A DNA stretch of 7,326 bases from Nitrospirota bacterium (GTDB lineage Bacteria; Nitrospirota; Nitrospiria; Nitrospirales; Nitrospiraceae), in contig VBOM01000008.1 of assembly GCA_005877535.1 (NCBI GenBank), positions 1-7,326 on the forward strand, read 5' to 3'. Position numbers and translations under genes: made by a program. Under the pieces are notes generated by a model, which was given only the letters and a program-made list of their open reading frames with translations, was not told the DNA's origin and ran no database searches. Below are positions 1 through 5,937 of the stretch, piece by piece (position 1 is the first letter of the stretch; every line of letters begins with the position of its first letter).

Positions 1-2
1 AC

Positions 3-1667
3 AAGGCCCATCTCGTCGCCGTACCAGCGGTAGTCGTGTCGTTGCTGCTCTCCCTCTTGGTCTTCTTCGACGTGGCAGACGGCCACCAGACGAGCTTCAC
101 TCTCTACACCTGGCTAACCTCGGGCTTGCTCGATATTCACATCGGCTTTTCTATCGACCGGCTGACCGCTGCGATGTTGCTCCTGGTCACAACCGTCAGT
201 TCGCTCGTCCACATCTATACCATCGGATACATGCGCGGAGATCCTGGCTATGCCCGCTTCTTCAGCTACATCGCCCTCTTTACCTTTTCGATGCTGATGT
301 TGGTCATGGCGGACAACCTGCTTCAACTCTTCATCTTCTGGGAAGCAGTCGGTCTCTGCTCATATTTGCTCATCGGCCACTGGTACGAGCGGCCAGCTGC
401 CTGCTCCGCCGCCACCAAGGCCTTCATCGTCAACCGCGTCGGCGACTTCGGCTTCATGCTCGGCCTCCTGTTGGTCTGGTCCAGCTTCGGCTCACTCGAC
501 TATGACGAAATTTTTGCCCGCGCGCACGAGTCCGCAGGCGACGTCATGAATGTCCTCGGTCCGTTTGGTGGAACCTGGCACGTTTCCGTGCTCACACTCA
601 TCTGCGTCTTATTGTTCACCGGTGCAGTGGGCAAATCGGCCCAAGTGCCGCTCCACGTCTGGCTGCCGGATGCGATGGAAGGCCCCACCCCCATCTCGGC
701 GCTTATTCATGCTGCGACGATGGTCACGGCGGGCGTGTTCATGGTCGCGCGATTGGCTCCGCTGTATAACCTGTCTCCCGTCGCCATGGCGGTCGTGGCG
801 ATCACCGGCGGAGTGACGATGGTCGTTGGGGCGACCATCGCCTTGACCCAGACCGACATCAAGCGTGTCGTGGCCTACTCGACAGTCAGCCAGCTCGGCT
901 ACATGATAATGGCTTGTGGTCTCGGCGCCTATGCCGCCGGCATGTATCATCTCCTGACCCACGGCGCGTTCAAAGCCCTCCTGTTTCTTGGTTGCGGGTC
1001 CGTCATCATCGCCCTGCATCACGAGCAGGATATGCGACGCATGGGCGGGTTGAAAGACAAATTGCCGGTCACCTATTGGACGTTCGTGGTGGGCTCGCTC
1101 GCGCTCGCAGGATTCCCCCTGACGTCAGGATTCTTTAGCAAGGACAACCTGCTTGTCTCGGCCTGGTCGGCTGGCCCGCTCGGTCAATGCTTGACGATTC
1201 TGGGACTCGTGACTGCGTTCATGACGGCGTTCTACAGCTTCCGGCTGGTCTTCGTCATGTTTTGGGGCCCTTTGCATGTCGACCCTCATCATTCAACCCA
1301 CATACATGAACCTTCGAAAACCATGACCTTGCCGCTGATAGTCCTGGCAGTGCTCAGCATCGTCACAGGCTATCTGGGCATTCCGGAGTTTCTCGGACCG
1401 ACGCCCCACCTTTTCTGCCGCAACCGAACTATGGAAGCGCGTGGATATGAACGTGATCGACGGTGCGGTGAACGGCGTGGCCCGTGCGATCGCCTGGGGA
1501 GGGTGGCTCTTGAGAGTCATGCAAAGCGGACAGACACAACATTATGCGCTCGGTATGGCGCTGGGGGCTGTGGTCATTTTTACGATGTTCTTATTCTTTT
1601 AGGGAGTGTCAATGGTCAACGGTCACTGGTCAATGGGAACAACGAACACCTGTTCTCTTGCCAATGA
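3..1667 (+). CDS. nuoL: NADH-quinone oxidoreductase subunit L (5' partial, C-terminus frameshifted)
   Basis: NuoL is the distal proton-pumping subunit of the complex I membrane arm. The frame is open from base 3 with no stop, so the true start lies upstream (perhaps 25-30 residues missing); the GTG at 36 is internal. Numbering residues from that GTG, the antiporter core is complete: the TM5 glutamate E103 in FWEAVGLCSYLLIGHW, D137 in VNRVGDFGF, K200 in GKSAQVPLHVWLPDAMEGPT, the HAATMVTAG motif after 224, K313 in HGAFKALLFL and K369 in SGFFSKDN. These match the channel residues known in E. coli NuoL (E144, D178, K229, K342, K399). Family-like sequence stops at about residue 455 (GYLGIPEFLGP, base 1400). 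The next ~87 residues are Arg/Cys/Gly-rich, not membrane-like, and are an out-of-frame reading of the real nuoL tail and of the intergenic repeat. One membrane helix and the link to helix HL are missing. The gene is either mutated or the assembly is wrong here; identity as nuoL is certain. Confidence 0.93.
   Translation, partial: KAHLVAVPAVVVSLLLSLLVFFDVADGHQTSFTLYTWLTSGLLDIHIGFSIDRLTAAMLLLVTTVSSLVHIYTIGYMRGDPGYARFFSYIALFTFSMLMLVMADNLLQLFIFWEAVGLCSYLLIGHWYERPAACSAATKAFIVNRVGDFGFMLGLLLVWSSFGSLDYDEIFARAHESAGDVMNVLGPFGGTWHVSVLTLICVLLFTGAVGKSAQVPLHVWLPDAMEGPTPISALIHAATMVTAGVFMVARLAPLYNLSPVAMAVVAITGGVTMVVGATIALTQTDIKRVVAYSTVSQLGYMIMACGLGAYAAGMYHLLTHGAFKALLFLGCGSVIIALHHEQDMRRMGGLKDKLPVTYWTFVVGSLALAGFPLTSGFFSKDNLLVSAWSAGPLGQCLTILGLVTAFMTAFYSFRLVFVMFWGPLHVDPHHSTHIHEPSKTMTLPLIVLAVLSIVTGYLGIPEFLGPTPHLFCRNRTMEARGYERDRRCGERRGPCDRLGRVALESHAKRTDTTLCARYGAGGCGHFYDVLILLGSVNGQRSLVNGNNEHLFSCQ
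1402..1602 (+). pseudogene. nuoL: Out-of-frame C-terminal segment of nuoL (helix HL and last TM)
   Basis: Reading the frame beginning at 1402 gives 66 residues ending at TAG 1600-1602. They start RPTFSAATELWKRVDMNVID, continue through an amphipathic stretch (GAVNGVARAIAWGGWLLRV), then QTQHYALGMALGAVVIF and a hydrophobic end MFLFF. This is the canonical NuoL C-terminus: the long lateral helix HL running along NuoM and NuoN, then the final anchoring helix. It is in frame +1 relative to the upstream nuoL frame, so it cannot be translated as part of NuoL without a frame change. Compared from memory with full-length NuoL (about 610-640 residues), visible N-part plus this part leave about 70-80 codons missing, normally TM15 and the conserved YVDxLYD-type segment before HL. 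The frame relation implies a loss of 3k+2 bases. A single-base sequencing error would not explain the missing helix. No start codon or RBS suggests independent translation. Confidence 0.8.
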
Positions 1668-1696
1668 CAATTGTCTATCGACCAATGGCCGATGAC
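1608..1696 (+). repeat. Inverted element of degenerate 7-base tandem units between nuoL and nuoM
   Basis: Left arm 1608-1635 is four consecutive 7-mers of consensus GTCAMYG (first and last are GTCAATG). Right arm 1662-1696 is five consecutive 7-mers of consensus CAATGAC on the same strand, i.e. the complementary orientation, more diverged. The centre holds a tighter hairpin, with 1635-1641 pairing with 1651-1657 (GGAACA with TGTTCT core, one G-T pair) around a 9-base loop. GACAATTGTC at 1666-1675 is a perfect palindrome. The element begins 5 bases after the nuoL stop at 1602, and its right arm contains both candidate nuoM starts (TTG 1671, ATG 1692). Heptameric intergenic repeats are known from several bacterial groups, such as the STRR repeats of cyanobacteria; whether this is the same kind of element is unknown. 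As RNA it could fold between two cistrons of the operon. Confidence 0.6.
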
Positions 1697-3251
1697 GAGT
1701 TCATTTCCCTGGCTCTCACTCCTCCTCGTGCTGCCCCTTGCGGGAGCCATTGCGATGTATTTCGCGACGGAGTCGAGCGCTCGATGGATTGCGCTAGTCG
1801 CGACACTGGCCGACCTGTTCGTAGCCCTCCCGCTCTGGTGGCTCTTTGATCCACAGGCCATTCAGATGCAGTTCACCGAACATGTCGCCTGGGTCACGAC
1901 CCCGCCCATTTACTACAGCCTGGGTCTCGATGGGATCAGCCTACCGCTGGTCTTGATGACCGCCGGGATCATGCCCCTCTGTGTCATGGCATCCTGGAAT
2001 GCGATCACCACAAGAGTCAGGGGCTTCATGGCAATGTTACTGGTCATGGAAGTGGCCATGGTGGGGGTATTCATCGCGTTGGACTTCGTGCTGTTCTATG
2101 TGTTTTGGGAGGCCATGTTGATTCCGATGTACCTCCTCATCGGTGTCTGGGGAGGGTCCAACCGGCTCTATGCGGCCATCAAGTTCTTTCTGTACACCCT
2201 CGCAGGGAGCTTGCTCCTGCTCGTTGCCATCCTTGTCCTGTACTTTTATGGAGGACACACGTTCGACATCCTTGCCATAAGCCAGGGTTCGTACCCTGCT
2301 TCGTTGCAAATGTGGCTATTCCTGGCGTTCTTCGCCGCCTTCGCCGTGAAGGTCCCCATGTTTCCGTTTCACACCTGGCTCCCAGACGCCCACGTCGAGG
2401 CCCCAACTGCCGGCAGCGTCATCCTCGCCAGCATCCTCCTGAAAATGGGCACCTATGGATTCCTGCGATTCAGTTTACCGATGCTGCCGGACGCCAGCCG
2501 CGCTTTCACGCCCATGATGGTCGTCCTCTCGATCATCGCGATCATCTACGGCGCCTATATGGCGCTGGCCCAAGTCGATCTTAAGAAACTGATCGCCTAT
2601 TCGAGCGTGAGCCACATGGGGTTCGTCACCCTGGGTCTGTTTGTCTTGAACCAACAGGGCATCGAAGGAGCCGTCCTCCAAATGGTCAACCATGGGATTA
2701 CGACCGGCGGGCTGTTCCTCTGCGTCGGCATGATCTATGAACGCACTCATAGCCGGTTGATCGCCGACAATGTCGGGTTGGCCGCGCCGATGCCTCAGTA
2801 TGCCACCCTGTTGGTGATTTTCGCCTTGTCCTCCCTCGGCCTCCCTGGCACCAATAGTTTTGTCGGAGAATTCCTCGTGCTCGTCGGCACCTTCCTATGG
2901 AGCAAGGCCGCGACCGCCTTTGCGTCGTTGGGCATCATTCTCGCCGCCACGTATCTCCTATGGATGATCCAGCGAGTGGTCTTCGGGGTCCCATCCCCAC
3001 ACCACCTCCCGAAGCTCAGGGACCTCAGCCAACGGGAGCTCGCCACGCTGGTACCGTTGGCACTGCTGGTATTTTTGATCGGGCTCTTTCCGAATCCGTT
3101 CGTGAGTCGGATGCACCAGAGCGTGACCAATACGATTGCCTCCATGTCCCGCGCGAAGGTTGCACCGACCGCCCACCCCTCTGCCGGAGGGACAGCGCCA
3201 CTGTTGGCCGAGAGCGGAGAGCAGCTGAATCCCCAGGGCCCATCACGATGA
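1692..3251 (+). CDS. nuoM: NADH-quinone oxidoreductase subunit M
   Basis: NuoM is the middle antiporter-like proton-pumping subunit of the complex I membrane arm. I choose ATG 1692 (MTSSFPWLSLLLVLPLAG, 519 residues) over in-frame TTG 1671 (526 residues), because the hydrophobic N-terminus starts right after it; neither has a good Shine-Dalgarno, and both lie inside the heptamer element. Numbering from the ATG, key residues are E140 in YVFWEAMLIPMYLLIG, K220 in FAVKVPMFPFHTWLPDAHVE, K251 in ILLKMGTYG, the VDLKKLIAYSSVSHMG motif near 295-310, and E393 in NSFVGEFLVLVG. These correspond to E144, K234, K265 and E407 of E. coli NuoM, so the channel appears functional. About 14 hydrophobic helices are visible. 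After the last one (VPLALLVFLIGLFPNPF) there is a hydrophilic Ala/Pro/Ser/Gly-rich tail of about 40 residues. The stop overlaps the nuoN start by 4 bases, indicating translational coupling. Confidence 0.95.
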   Translation: MTSSFPWLSLLLVLPLAGAIAMYFATESSARWIALVATLADLFVALPLWWLFDPQAIQMQFTEHVAWVTTPPIYYSLGLDGISLPLVLMTAGIMPLCVMASWNAITTRVRGFMAMLLVMEVAMVGVFIALDFVLFYVFWEAMLIPMYLLIGVWGGSNRLYAAIKFFLYTLAGSLLLLVAILVLYFYGGHTFDILAISQGSYPASLQMWLFLAFFAAFAVKVPMFPFHTWLPDAHVEAPTAGSVILASILLKMGTYGFLRFSLPMLPDASRAFTPMMVVLSIIAIIYGAYMALAQVDLKKLIAYSSVSHMGFVTLGLFVLNQQGIEGAVLQMVNHGITTGGLFLCVGMIYERTHSRLIADNVGLAAPMPQYATLLVIFALSSLGLPGTNSFVGEFLVLVGTFLWSKAATAFASLGIILAATYLLWMIQRVVFGVPSPHHLPKLRDLSQRELATLVPLALLVFLIGLFPNPFVSRMHQSVTNTIASMSRAKVAPTAHPSAGGTAPLLAESGEQLNPQGPSR

Positions 3252-4735
3252 CTCTGTACGGCACTGACCTCATGGCCCTGCTTCCCGAGCTCATTATCGT
3301 CGTCACGGCCTGTCTCATCATCGCATTGGACCCAATCACGCCAGCCTCACGACGAGATATCCTGGCCTGGCTGAGTGTGGGTGCCCTCGCCCTCTGTCTT
3401 GGACTCACCGGCGGACAGATCAACGTACTGAATGTCCGGGTGTCTGCGTTTAGCGACCTGGTGGTGATCGATGCCTATGCCAGATTCTGGAAAATCCTCC
3501 TCTATGGCGTGACCGGCCTGACCATCTTGATGTCGCTGCCCTATTTGAAAGCGGAGCGCGTGCACCTCGGTGAATACTATGGGTTCATCCTCCTTGCCCT
3601 CTCCGGCATGATGGTCATGGTCTCCGGTGCCGACCTGCTCACGATTTATCTCGGCACCGAACTCATGTCCCTCTCGCTCTATGTAATGACCGGGCTCAAC
3701 CGGTCTAAGCCTCGCTCATTGGAGGCCGCAGCCAAATACTTCGTCCTGGGCGCCTTCTCCTCGGGGATTCTGTTGTACGGCATCTCGTTGCTCTACGGCC
3801 TGGCCGGCAGCACCAAGCTGGTATCGATCGCAGGTGCGATCGGGACTCGCGGGGCTGATGATTCCCTCGTACTGATCGCCACGATTCTGATTGCAGTCGG
3901 CTTCGGCTTTAAACTCGCGACGGTGCCGTTCCATATGTGGACGCCCGACGTCTATCAGGGCGCCCCGACTTCCGTCACGGCCTTCATGGCGGTGGCCTCA
4001 AAAGCTGCCAGCTTTGCCGCATTCATGCGTGTCTTCGTCGAAGGACTCGGCGGTCTCAAGGGGGATTGGTCGTTTCTGTTCCTGCTCATCTCCGTTGCCA
4101 CACTGGTGCTCGGCAATGTCGTCGCCATCGTACAGACCAACATCAAACGGATGCTGGCCTACTCCAGCATCGCGCATGCCGGCTACGCGTTGATCGGCTT
4201 TGTAGCGGCTGGACGTGGGGTCGGTGCGTCCGGGGGAACGCCCGGTCTTGCGAGTATCATGATTTACCTCGCCCTCTATTCATTCATGACACTCGGCGCC
4301 TTCGCCGTCATTGGCATGCTCAGGAAAGGCGTGGTTGAGGGAGAAGAGATTGAGGATTTCACAGGACTCGCAAAGCGCCAGCCGCTCGCGGCCTTTCTCA
4401 TGCTGGTCTTCATGGGCTCACTCGCGGGTATTCCGCCGACCGCGGGCTTCATTGGAAAATTCTATGTATTCATGGCGGCAGTCGAAGCAGGATTGGCCTG
4501 GCTCGCTGCCATCGCCCTGATCTTTGCCGCCGTATCGGCCTACTACTACATGCGGGTGGTGATGGTGATGTATATGCGCGATCCGAATCCCTCTTCCGTC
4601 GCGCAGCCACGCCTCGTGACCTCGCCAGCCTTATCCTTCGTATTGGCCTGTGCAGTCGCGGGCGTGATTTTGTTCGGTCTCTTTCCCAACCCTCTTGTCA
4701 GCTTCGCTCTCCAATCCGTCCTGACTCTCAAATGA
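3248..4735 (+). CDS. nuoN: NADH-quinone oxidoreductase subunit N
   Basis: NuoN is the third antiporter-like subunit, placed nearest the hydrophilic arm of complex I. The 495-residue product has the usual family length. ATG 3248 overlaps the nuoM stop as ATGA and gives MTLYGTDLMALLPELIIVV; an internal ATG at 3272 (MALLPEL) is a possible alternative, and the open frame upstream of 3248 lies inside nuoM. Family motifs: E138 in LTIYLGTELMSLSLYVMTG, K222 in FKLATVPFHMWTPDVYQGAP, K252 in SKAASFAAF, the QTNIKRMLAYSSIAHAGYAL motif at 296-315, and K404 in PPTAGFIGKFYVF. These are the proton-path glutamate and lysines expected for NuoN; the lysine in place of glutamate at the last site is also what separates NuoN from NuoM. 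The gene has about 14 membrane helices and no sign of damage. It is the last nuo gene seen, so it probably ends the operon. Confidence 0.95.
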   Translation: MTLYGTDLMALLPELIIVVTACLIIALDPITPASRRDILAWLSVGALALCLGLTGGQINVLNVRVSAFSDLVVIDAYARFWKILLYGVTGLTILMSLPYLKAERVHLGEYYGFILLALSGMMVMVSGADLLTIYLGTELMSLSLYVMTGLNRSKPRSLEAAAKYFVLGAFSSGILLYGISLLYGLAGSTKLVSIAGAIGTRGADDSLVLIATILIAVGFGFKLATVPFHMWTPDVYQGAPTSVTAFMAVASKAASFAAFMRVFVEGLGGLKGDWSFLFLLISVATLVLGNVVAIVQTNIKRMLAYSSIAHAGYALIGFVAAGRGVGASGGTPGLASIMIYLALYSFMTLGAFAVIGMLRKGVVEGEEIEDFTGLAKRQPLAAFLMLVFMGSLAGIPPTAGFIGKFYVFMAAVEAGLAWLAAIALIFAAVSAYYYMRVVMVMYMRDPNPSSVAQPRLVTSPALSFVLACAVAGVILFGLFPNPLVSFALQSVLTLK

Positions 4736-4750
4736 AGCTCCTCGCGGCAA

Positions 4751-4829
4751 GGTATGGAACATTCGGCGAAGGAGCATAATCATCTCACCGAACGATACCC
4801 TGAACAGGTGCACGAGAAGGCAACTCGTG
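4751..4829 (+). other. Two stem-loops in the nuoN-yihY gap
   Basis: The gap 4736-4866 carries no supportable gene. It contains a nested inverted repeat (GGTAT 4751-4755 with ATACC 4795-4799, and TTCGG 4762-4766 with CCGAA 4788-4792, loop about 21 bases), followed by a compact perfect hairpin (CACGAG 4811-4816 with CTCGTG 4824-4829, loop AAGGCAA). Neither is followed by a T-run, so a classical intrinsic terminator is not supported. They could be the processed or Rho-dependent 3' end of the nuo transcript, or a leader for the next gene. Chance pairing is possible for the first, less so for the second. Confidence 0.35.
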
Positions 4830-4866
4830 TTACGGTGGTGACAAGCTCTTCACCCCATCGCGCCTT

Positions 4867-5751
4867 ATGCAGCCATTACGTTTTCTCCGAGACCTCGTAC
4901 GATCATTTCTGCACCATGGGTGCACCAGTCTGGCGGCCTCTCTTGCATTTTTCTCCGTGCTCTCCCTCTTCCCGCTCGTCTTCCTCTTGCTGTACGGACT
5001 GAGTTTCGTAGTGAGTCAGGACGTGATCGGGGAACAGGTCCTCCTCAGTTTCCTCAAGGGTTTCCTCCCCTCGCTGGGAGAACATGTCGTAAAGGAATTA
5101 CATCGGGTGAGTGCCTTAGAAACCGTCCGATGGGCCGTGTTTCTGACCTTCGCCTGGTTCGGCACGTTGGTCTTCTATGAACTCGACTATGCATTGAACG
5201 TCGTATTCGAAAGTACCTGGCGCCGCCATCCCCTCATCTCAACCGGCATCGCCGTCGCCCTGCTCGCTGTGACGGAACTTGTGCTGCTGCTCTCCTATGG
5301 CGCGACCCAAATCATCAACTTCTTAACGGAATATGCGCCAAGACTCTGGGGGCTCGATTTTCTGGCCCTCGCAGCCCATGATCTGTTTCTCACCTATACG
5401 CTCCCCTTTGCGCTGGCCTTCCTCGCGGTCACGGGATTATATCGACTCGTTCCAAGGCGGCGGCAGCAATGGCGTGAGGCGATGATCGGGGCGCTTACGT
5501 TTAGTCTGCTCTGGATCGCAGCCAAACTCTTATTCGTGACCTATAGCACCTATGCGACCGTGTATGCCCACCTCTATGGATCCTTCTTGGAAGTCATTCT
5601 GCTGCTCTTATGGGTCTACTACTCCGCTGCCCTCTTGCTGATCGGCGCCGAAGTCGCTCACCTCCTCCAACAACAGGCACAGGTGCGGTCAGCCGCAGCC
5701 ACGAGAGCCGCTCAGTCAGACCCGGCCTTGCCCAATGGCCCGGCGGCATAA
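4867..5751 (+). CDS. YihY/BrkB-family inner membrane protein
   Basis: A 294-residue polytopic membrane protein of the YihY/virulence factor BrkB family (once misnamed RNase BN). The biochemical role of the family is not settled; a transport function has been suggested. Evidence: a short charged N-terminus (MQPLRFLRDLVRSFLHHG), then the family's first-helix signature SLAASLAFFSVLSLFPL at 21-37. Further helices lie at about 88-112, 124-147, 173-192 and 204-225. The basic loop LYRLVPRRRQQWREAMIGA follows helix 4, and the hallmark C-terminal block YGSFLEVILLLLWVYYSAAL then LLIGAEVAHLL spans 237-267. A hydrophilic Ala/Gln-rich tail ends the protein. Length and helix count fit the family's transmembrane core. 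ATG 4867 is the only usual start in this frame after the stop at 4801, though no clear Shine-Dalgarno precedes it. It sits 131 bases after nuoN and has no evident link to complex I. Confidence 0.88.
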   Translation: MQPLRFLRDLVRSFLHHGCTSLAASLAFFSVLSLFPLVFLLLYGLSFVVSQDVIGEQVLLSFLKGFLPSLGEHVVKELHRVSALETVRWAVFLTFAWFGTLVFYELDYALNVVFESTWRRHPLISTGIAVALLAVTELVLLLSYGATQIINFLTEYAPRLWGLDFLALAAHDLFLTYTLPFALAFLAVTGLYRLVPRRRQQWREAMIGALTFSLLWIAAKLLFVTYSTYATVYAHLYGSFLEVILLLLWVYYSAALLLIGAEVAHLLQQQAQVRSAAATRAAQSDPALPNGPAA

Positions 5752-5757
5752 AAAGAA

Positions 5758-5850
5758 TGGTCTTTCTGGTTGATCTGGTTTGTTTGGTTTATCTGGTTTG
5801 GACTTGTTCAACCAAACAAACGAGACAGACCAGATGAACCAGACAGACCA
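5758..5850 (+). repeat. Long imperfect palindrome of 9-base tandem units downstream of the yihY-like gene
   Basis: The left arm 5758-5800 includes four successive 9-mers of consensus TYTGGTTKR (5765-5800). The right arm 5808-5850 is its approximate reverse complement, made of units read on the minus strand as TGGTYTGTC-like 9-mers. Aligning the two 43-base arms base by base gives 34 identities without gaps around a 7-base loop (5801-5807); several mismatches would be G-U pairs in RNA. The left arm is a pyrimidine/G-rich strand almost free of A; the right is the A/C/G counterpart. It begins 7 bases after the stop codon at 5749-5751, so it could act as a transcript-end barrier or 3' RNA stabiliser. 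It has no coding content of its own and may be one copy of a dispersed intergenic repeat family. Confidence 0.75.
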
Positions 5851-5902
5851 GACCAGGCTGTCGGCTTCTGGACATTTGCTGGCGGGGATACCTCTTCGTG
5901 GC

Positions 5903-5929
5903 TAGAATGACAACCGGTACTAGAAGGGA
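5903..5929 (+). promoter_or_regulatory. Ribosome binding site and possible -10 box for the ECF-S-like gene
   Basis: GAAGGGA at 5923-5929 lies 8 bases before ATG 5938 and is the best Shine-Dalgarno match in the window, fixing that start. TAGAAT at 5903-5908 matches a sigma-70 -10 box at five of six positions, but I find no convincing -35 box at the right spacing, so the promoter part is weak. Together with the palindrome upstream this suggests the last gene is expressed on its own. Confidence 0.4.
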
Positions 5930-5937
5930 ACTGCCTC

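Noticed and set aside
1608..1696. Possible CRISPR-like array
   Set aside because: The units are 7 bases, contiguous and without spacers, and the second half is inverted; nothing resembles repeat-spacer structure or cas genes.
1544..1861. Short open frames on both strands around the nuoL-nuoM junction
   Set aside because: They owe their openness to the heptamer repeat, whose 7-base period puts stop-poor units in every frame, and they overlap nuoM.
2897..3247. Upstream extension of the nuoN frame to an ATG at 2897
   Set aside because: This stretch is inside nuoM and reads as Arg/Pro-rich non-family sequence; the ATGA overlap at 3248 gives the normal NuoN N-terminus.
3130..3250. Hydrophilic tail of NuoM as a separate domain
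   Set aside because: The Ala/Pro/Ser/Gly-rich 40-residue tail has low complexity and no motif; variable NuoM tails are common, so I give it no function.
4754..5002. 82-codon open frame in the nuoN-yihY gap
   Set aside because: Most of it overlaps the YihY-like gene in another frame, the product is Ser/Cys/His-rich with no recognisable feature, and the purine stretch before it is too close to the ATG to be a good RBS.
5758..5850. Simple rho-independent terminator
   Set aside because: The stem is far longer than usual, made of periodic units, and is not followed by a T-run on either side, so a standard intrinsic terminator is not supported even if it affects transcript ends.
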